Origin: Prosthecobacter sp.
GTDB lineage: Bacteria > Verrucomicrobiota > Verrucomicrobiia > Verrucomicrobiales > Verrucomicrobiaceae
NCBI GenBank assembly: GCA_025869455.1
Contig: JAOZVT010000720.1
Coordinates: forward strand, 1-6,484
Direction: 5' to 3'
Length of the DNA: 6,484 nt
Shown here: positions 5,539-6,484 of the stretch, one piece after another
Layout: each line of letters opens with the position of its first letter
Numbering within the stretch: the stretch's first letter is position 1
The notes under the pieces: model-generated
The model's input: the letters and a program-made list of their open reading frames with translations, nothing else
What the model was told of the DNA's origin: nothing
Database searches by the model: none
Position numbers and translations under genes: made by a program

Positions 5539-6255
5539 TTAAGACTTCTTCTGGGTAAAGAGCCAAGTCCAGAGCTCGGTGTTCTCATAGGTCTGGGTCC
5601 AGCAGTCGTGGCCAACACCTGGGTAAATGGTGAGTTTGGCCGTGCTACCCGCCTTTTTCAGGGCACCGTGCATCTTGATGGAAAAATCCACAGAGACGGC
5701 ACCATCTTTATCGCCATGAAAGATCCAGCAAGGCAGGTCTTTGATACGCTCTGCCATGACAAACCCGACTCCTGCACCGCCACAAATGGGCACAATGGCT
5801 GCGTAAGTATCAGGATAGGCAAGAGCTGTGTCCCAGGTGCCAAACCCGCCCATGCTGATGCCAGTCAGGTAAATGCGAGAACTATCCACCTGATAGGTGC
5901 GGGTGATCTCATCCGTCAGGGCTTTGACAGCATGTGGATTCCAGATGTTATACAAAGGTACCTGCGGGCTGACGACGATGGCTTCAATCTTCTGCCCAGC
6001 TTCGAGGAGTTTCGGTGGGCCGTGCTTTTTGAGCAGTTCCAGATCATCACCGCGTTCACCTGCTCCGTGAAGGAAGACGAGGAGTGGCCATTTCTTCTCT
6101 GAGTTTGCGGTGTAGCCCTCTGGGATGCTCAGGAGGTACTTGTAACCCACTTTCAGGGTGATCTGTCCTTCAAAGGATTGAGCTGTTTGGTCCGCAGCAT
6201 GGCTGGTGGAAACGGGCAGGGCAAGAGCCAGGAGGGAAAAGAGAATGAGGCGCAT
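5539..6255 (-). CDS. Secreted alpha/beta hydrolase, 'predicted peptidase' / PHB-depolymerase-like
   Basis: This 238-residue protein has a clear signal peptide, residues 1-20 ending Ser-His-Ala before Ala-Asp, so it is exported. The fold is alpha/beta hydrolase: the oxyanion motif FLHGAGERG at 61-69, the nucleophile elbow GISMGG at 132-137 (Ser134), the acid in HGDKDGAV at 180-187 (Asp184 likely), and the His in GVGHDCW at 213-219 (His216). This matches the group annotated as predicted peptidases or phospholipase/carboxylesterase-like (COG4099 style), often found as a lone domain in Planctomycetes and Verrucomicrobia; substrate may be an ester or a peptide. Length is short but complete for the single domain. 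It lies 46 bp after the stop of the upstream same-strand gene, so co-transcription is possible. The start ATG has no Shine-Dalgarno site, and an A/C/T-rich tract precedes it. Confidence 0.88.
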   Translation of the reverse strand: MRLILFSLLALALPVSTSHAADQTAQSFEGQITLKVGYKYLLSIPEGYTANSEKKWPLLVFLHGAGERGDDLELLKKHGPPKLLEAGQKIEAIVVSPQVPLYNIWNPHAVKALTDEITRTYQVDSSRIYLTGISMGGFGTWDTALAYPDTYAAIVPICGGAGVGFVMAERIKDLPCWIFHGDKDGAVSVDFSIKMHGALKKAGSTAKLTIYPGVGHDCWTQTYENTELWTWLFTQKKS

Positions 6256-6301
6256 GATGGTTAAAAAAGGGAGGGAGAGGTTTTTTCGCCGTCACTCTGG
6301 C

Positions 6302-6484
6302 TTAAGCTGAGACCATGCTACGTTGGCCGAGTTCCTTCATGGCCTCCAAGATCAGATCACGGTCCATTTCGTGGACTTCCAGCTTTTGGCCGATTTTGGG
6401 AACTAGAGTTACGGTGAGTTCTCCACCGAGGTGCTCACGGAATTCTTCCAGGCCTTCTAGGATGGTGGGATGGCCAGATTTACC
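6302..6484 (-). CDS. C-terminal end of a protein resembling 3-dehydroquinate-synthase-like enzymes (5' end cut by window)
   Basis: On the minus strand, 60 codons in one frame end at a TAA at 6302-6304; the start is beyond the right edge. The visible part reads through EGLEEFREHLGGELTVTL at 10-27, GQKLEVHEMDRDLILEAM at 32-49 and ends SMVSA. The EGLEEFREHLGGELT and EVHEMD stretches recall the C-terminal end of 3-dehydroquinate synthase and related sugar-phosphate cyclases, where this helix-strand part closes the protein. I recognise this from memory only, and 60 residues without the NAD- and metal-binding domains cannot settle it. It would be upstream of, and perhaps in an operon with, the peptidase-like gene. 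Any other protein with a similar tail remains possible. Confidence 0.5.
   Translation of the reverse strand, partial: GKSGHPTILEGLEEFREHLGGELTVTLVPKIGQKLEVHEMDRDLILEAMKELGQRSMVSA

Noticed and set aside
6258..6287. Purine-rich tract bounded by A6 and T6 between the two right-hand minus-strand genes as a terminator
   Set aside because: Pairing is only A6 with T6 around a long unpaired loop, with no GC stem; it is more likely just leader sequence of the peptidase-like gene.

Overview
The window looks like an ordinary chromosomal stretch of a Gram-negative-type, free-living bacterium, most likely from the Verrucomicrobia/Planctomycetes side of the tree (Prosthecobacter-like is my guess). That placement is an inference. 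It rests on the style of the secreted acetylxylan-esterase-like hydrolase, the COG4099-like secreted peptidase/esterase, the LysM/YkuD L,D-transpeptidase, the moderate-to-high GC, and the lack of Shine-Dalgarno sequences before the gene starts. No rRNA, tRNA, CRISPR array, insertion sequence or phage gene was seen.

Layout from left to right: (1) 1-1155, minus strand, a secreted alpha/beta hydrolase (acetylxylan-esterase-like) whose 3' end runs off the left edge. (2) 1289-2524, plus strand, a complete monofunctional aspartate kinase (lysC), divergent from the esterase across 133 bp and with a possible internal start for a regulatory beta subunit. (3) 2525-2719, a non-coding gap with a direct repeat, a palindrome and a nested hairpin. 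(4) 2720-3461, plus strand, a two-gene toxin-antitoxin module: a UPF0175-family antitoxin overlapping a DUF3368 PIN-domain toxin by 14 bp, with visibly lower GC than lysC. (5) 3468-4358, minus strand, a TerC-family membrane protein, stop-to-stop with the toxin at 6 bp. (6) 4510-5487, plus strand, an exported L,D-transpeptidase, divergent from terC across 151 bp. (7) 5539-6255, minus strand, a small secreted alpha/beta hydrolase ('predicted peptidase' type). (8) 6302-6484, minus strand, the last 60 codons of a protein resembling the C-terminal end of 3-dehydroquinate-synthase-like enzymes, running off the right edge.

The genes do not form one pathway. lysC feeds the aspartate family (lysine/diaminopimelate, threonine, methionine), and diaminopimelate also goes into the peptidoglycan that the L,D-transpeptidase would cross-link, but nothing shows that they are co-regulated. 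The toxin-antitoxin pair is the only clearly accessory element and the likeliest to have been acquired. I found no convincing undescribed multi-gene system. The points most worth following up are a calcium-loop-like DxNxDGxxD motif in the TerC protein, the likely internal lysC start, the repeat/hairpin region before the toxin-antitoxin pair, and the absence of Shine-Dalgarno sites.
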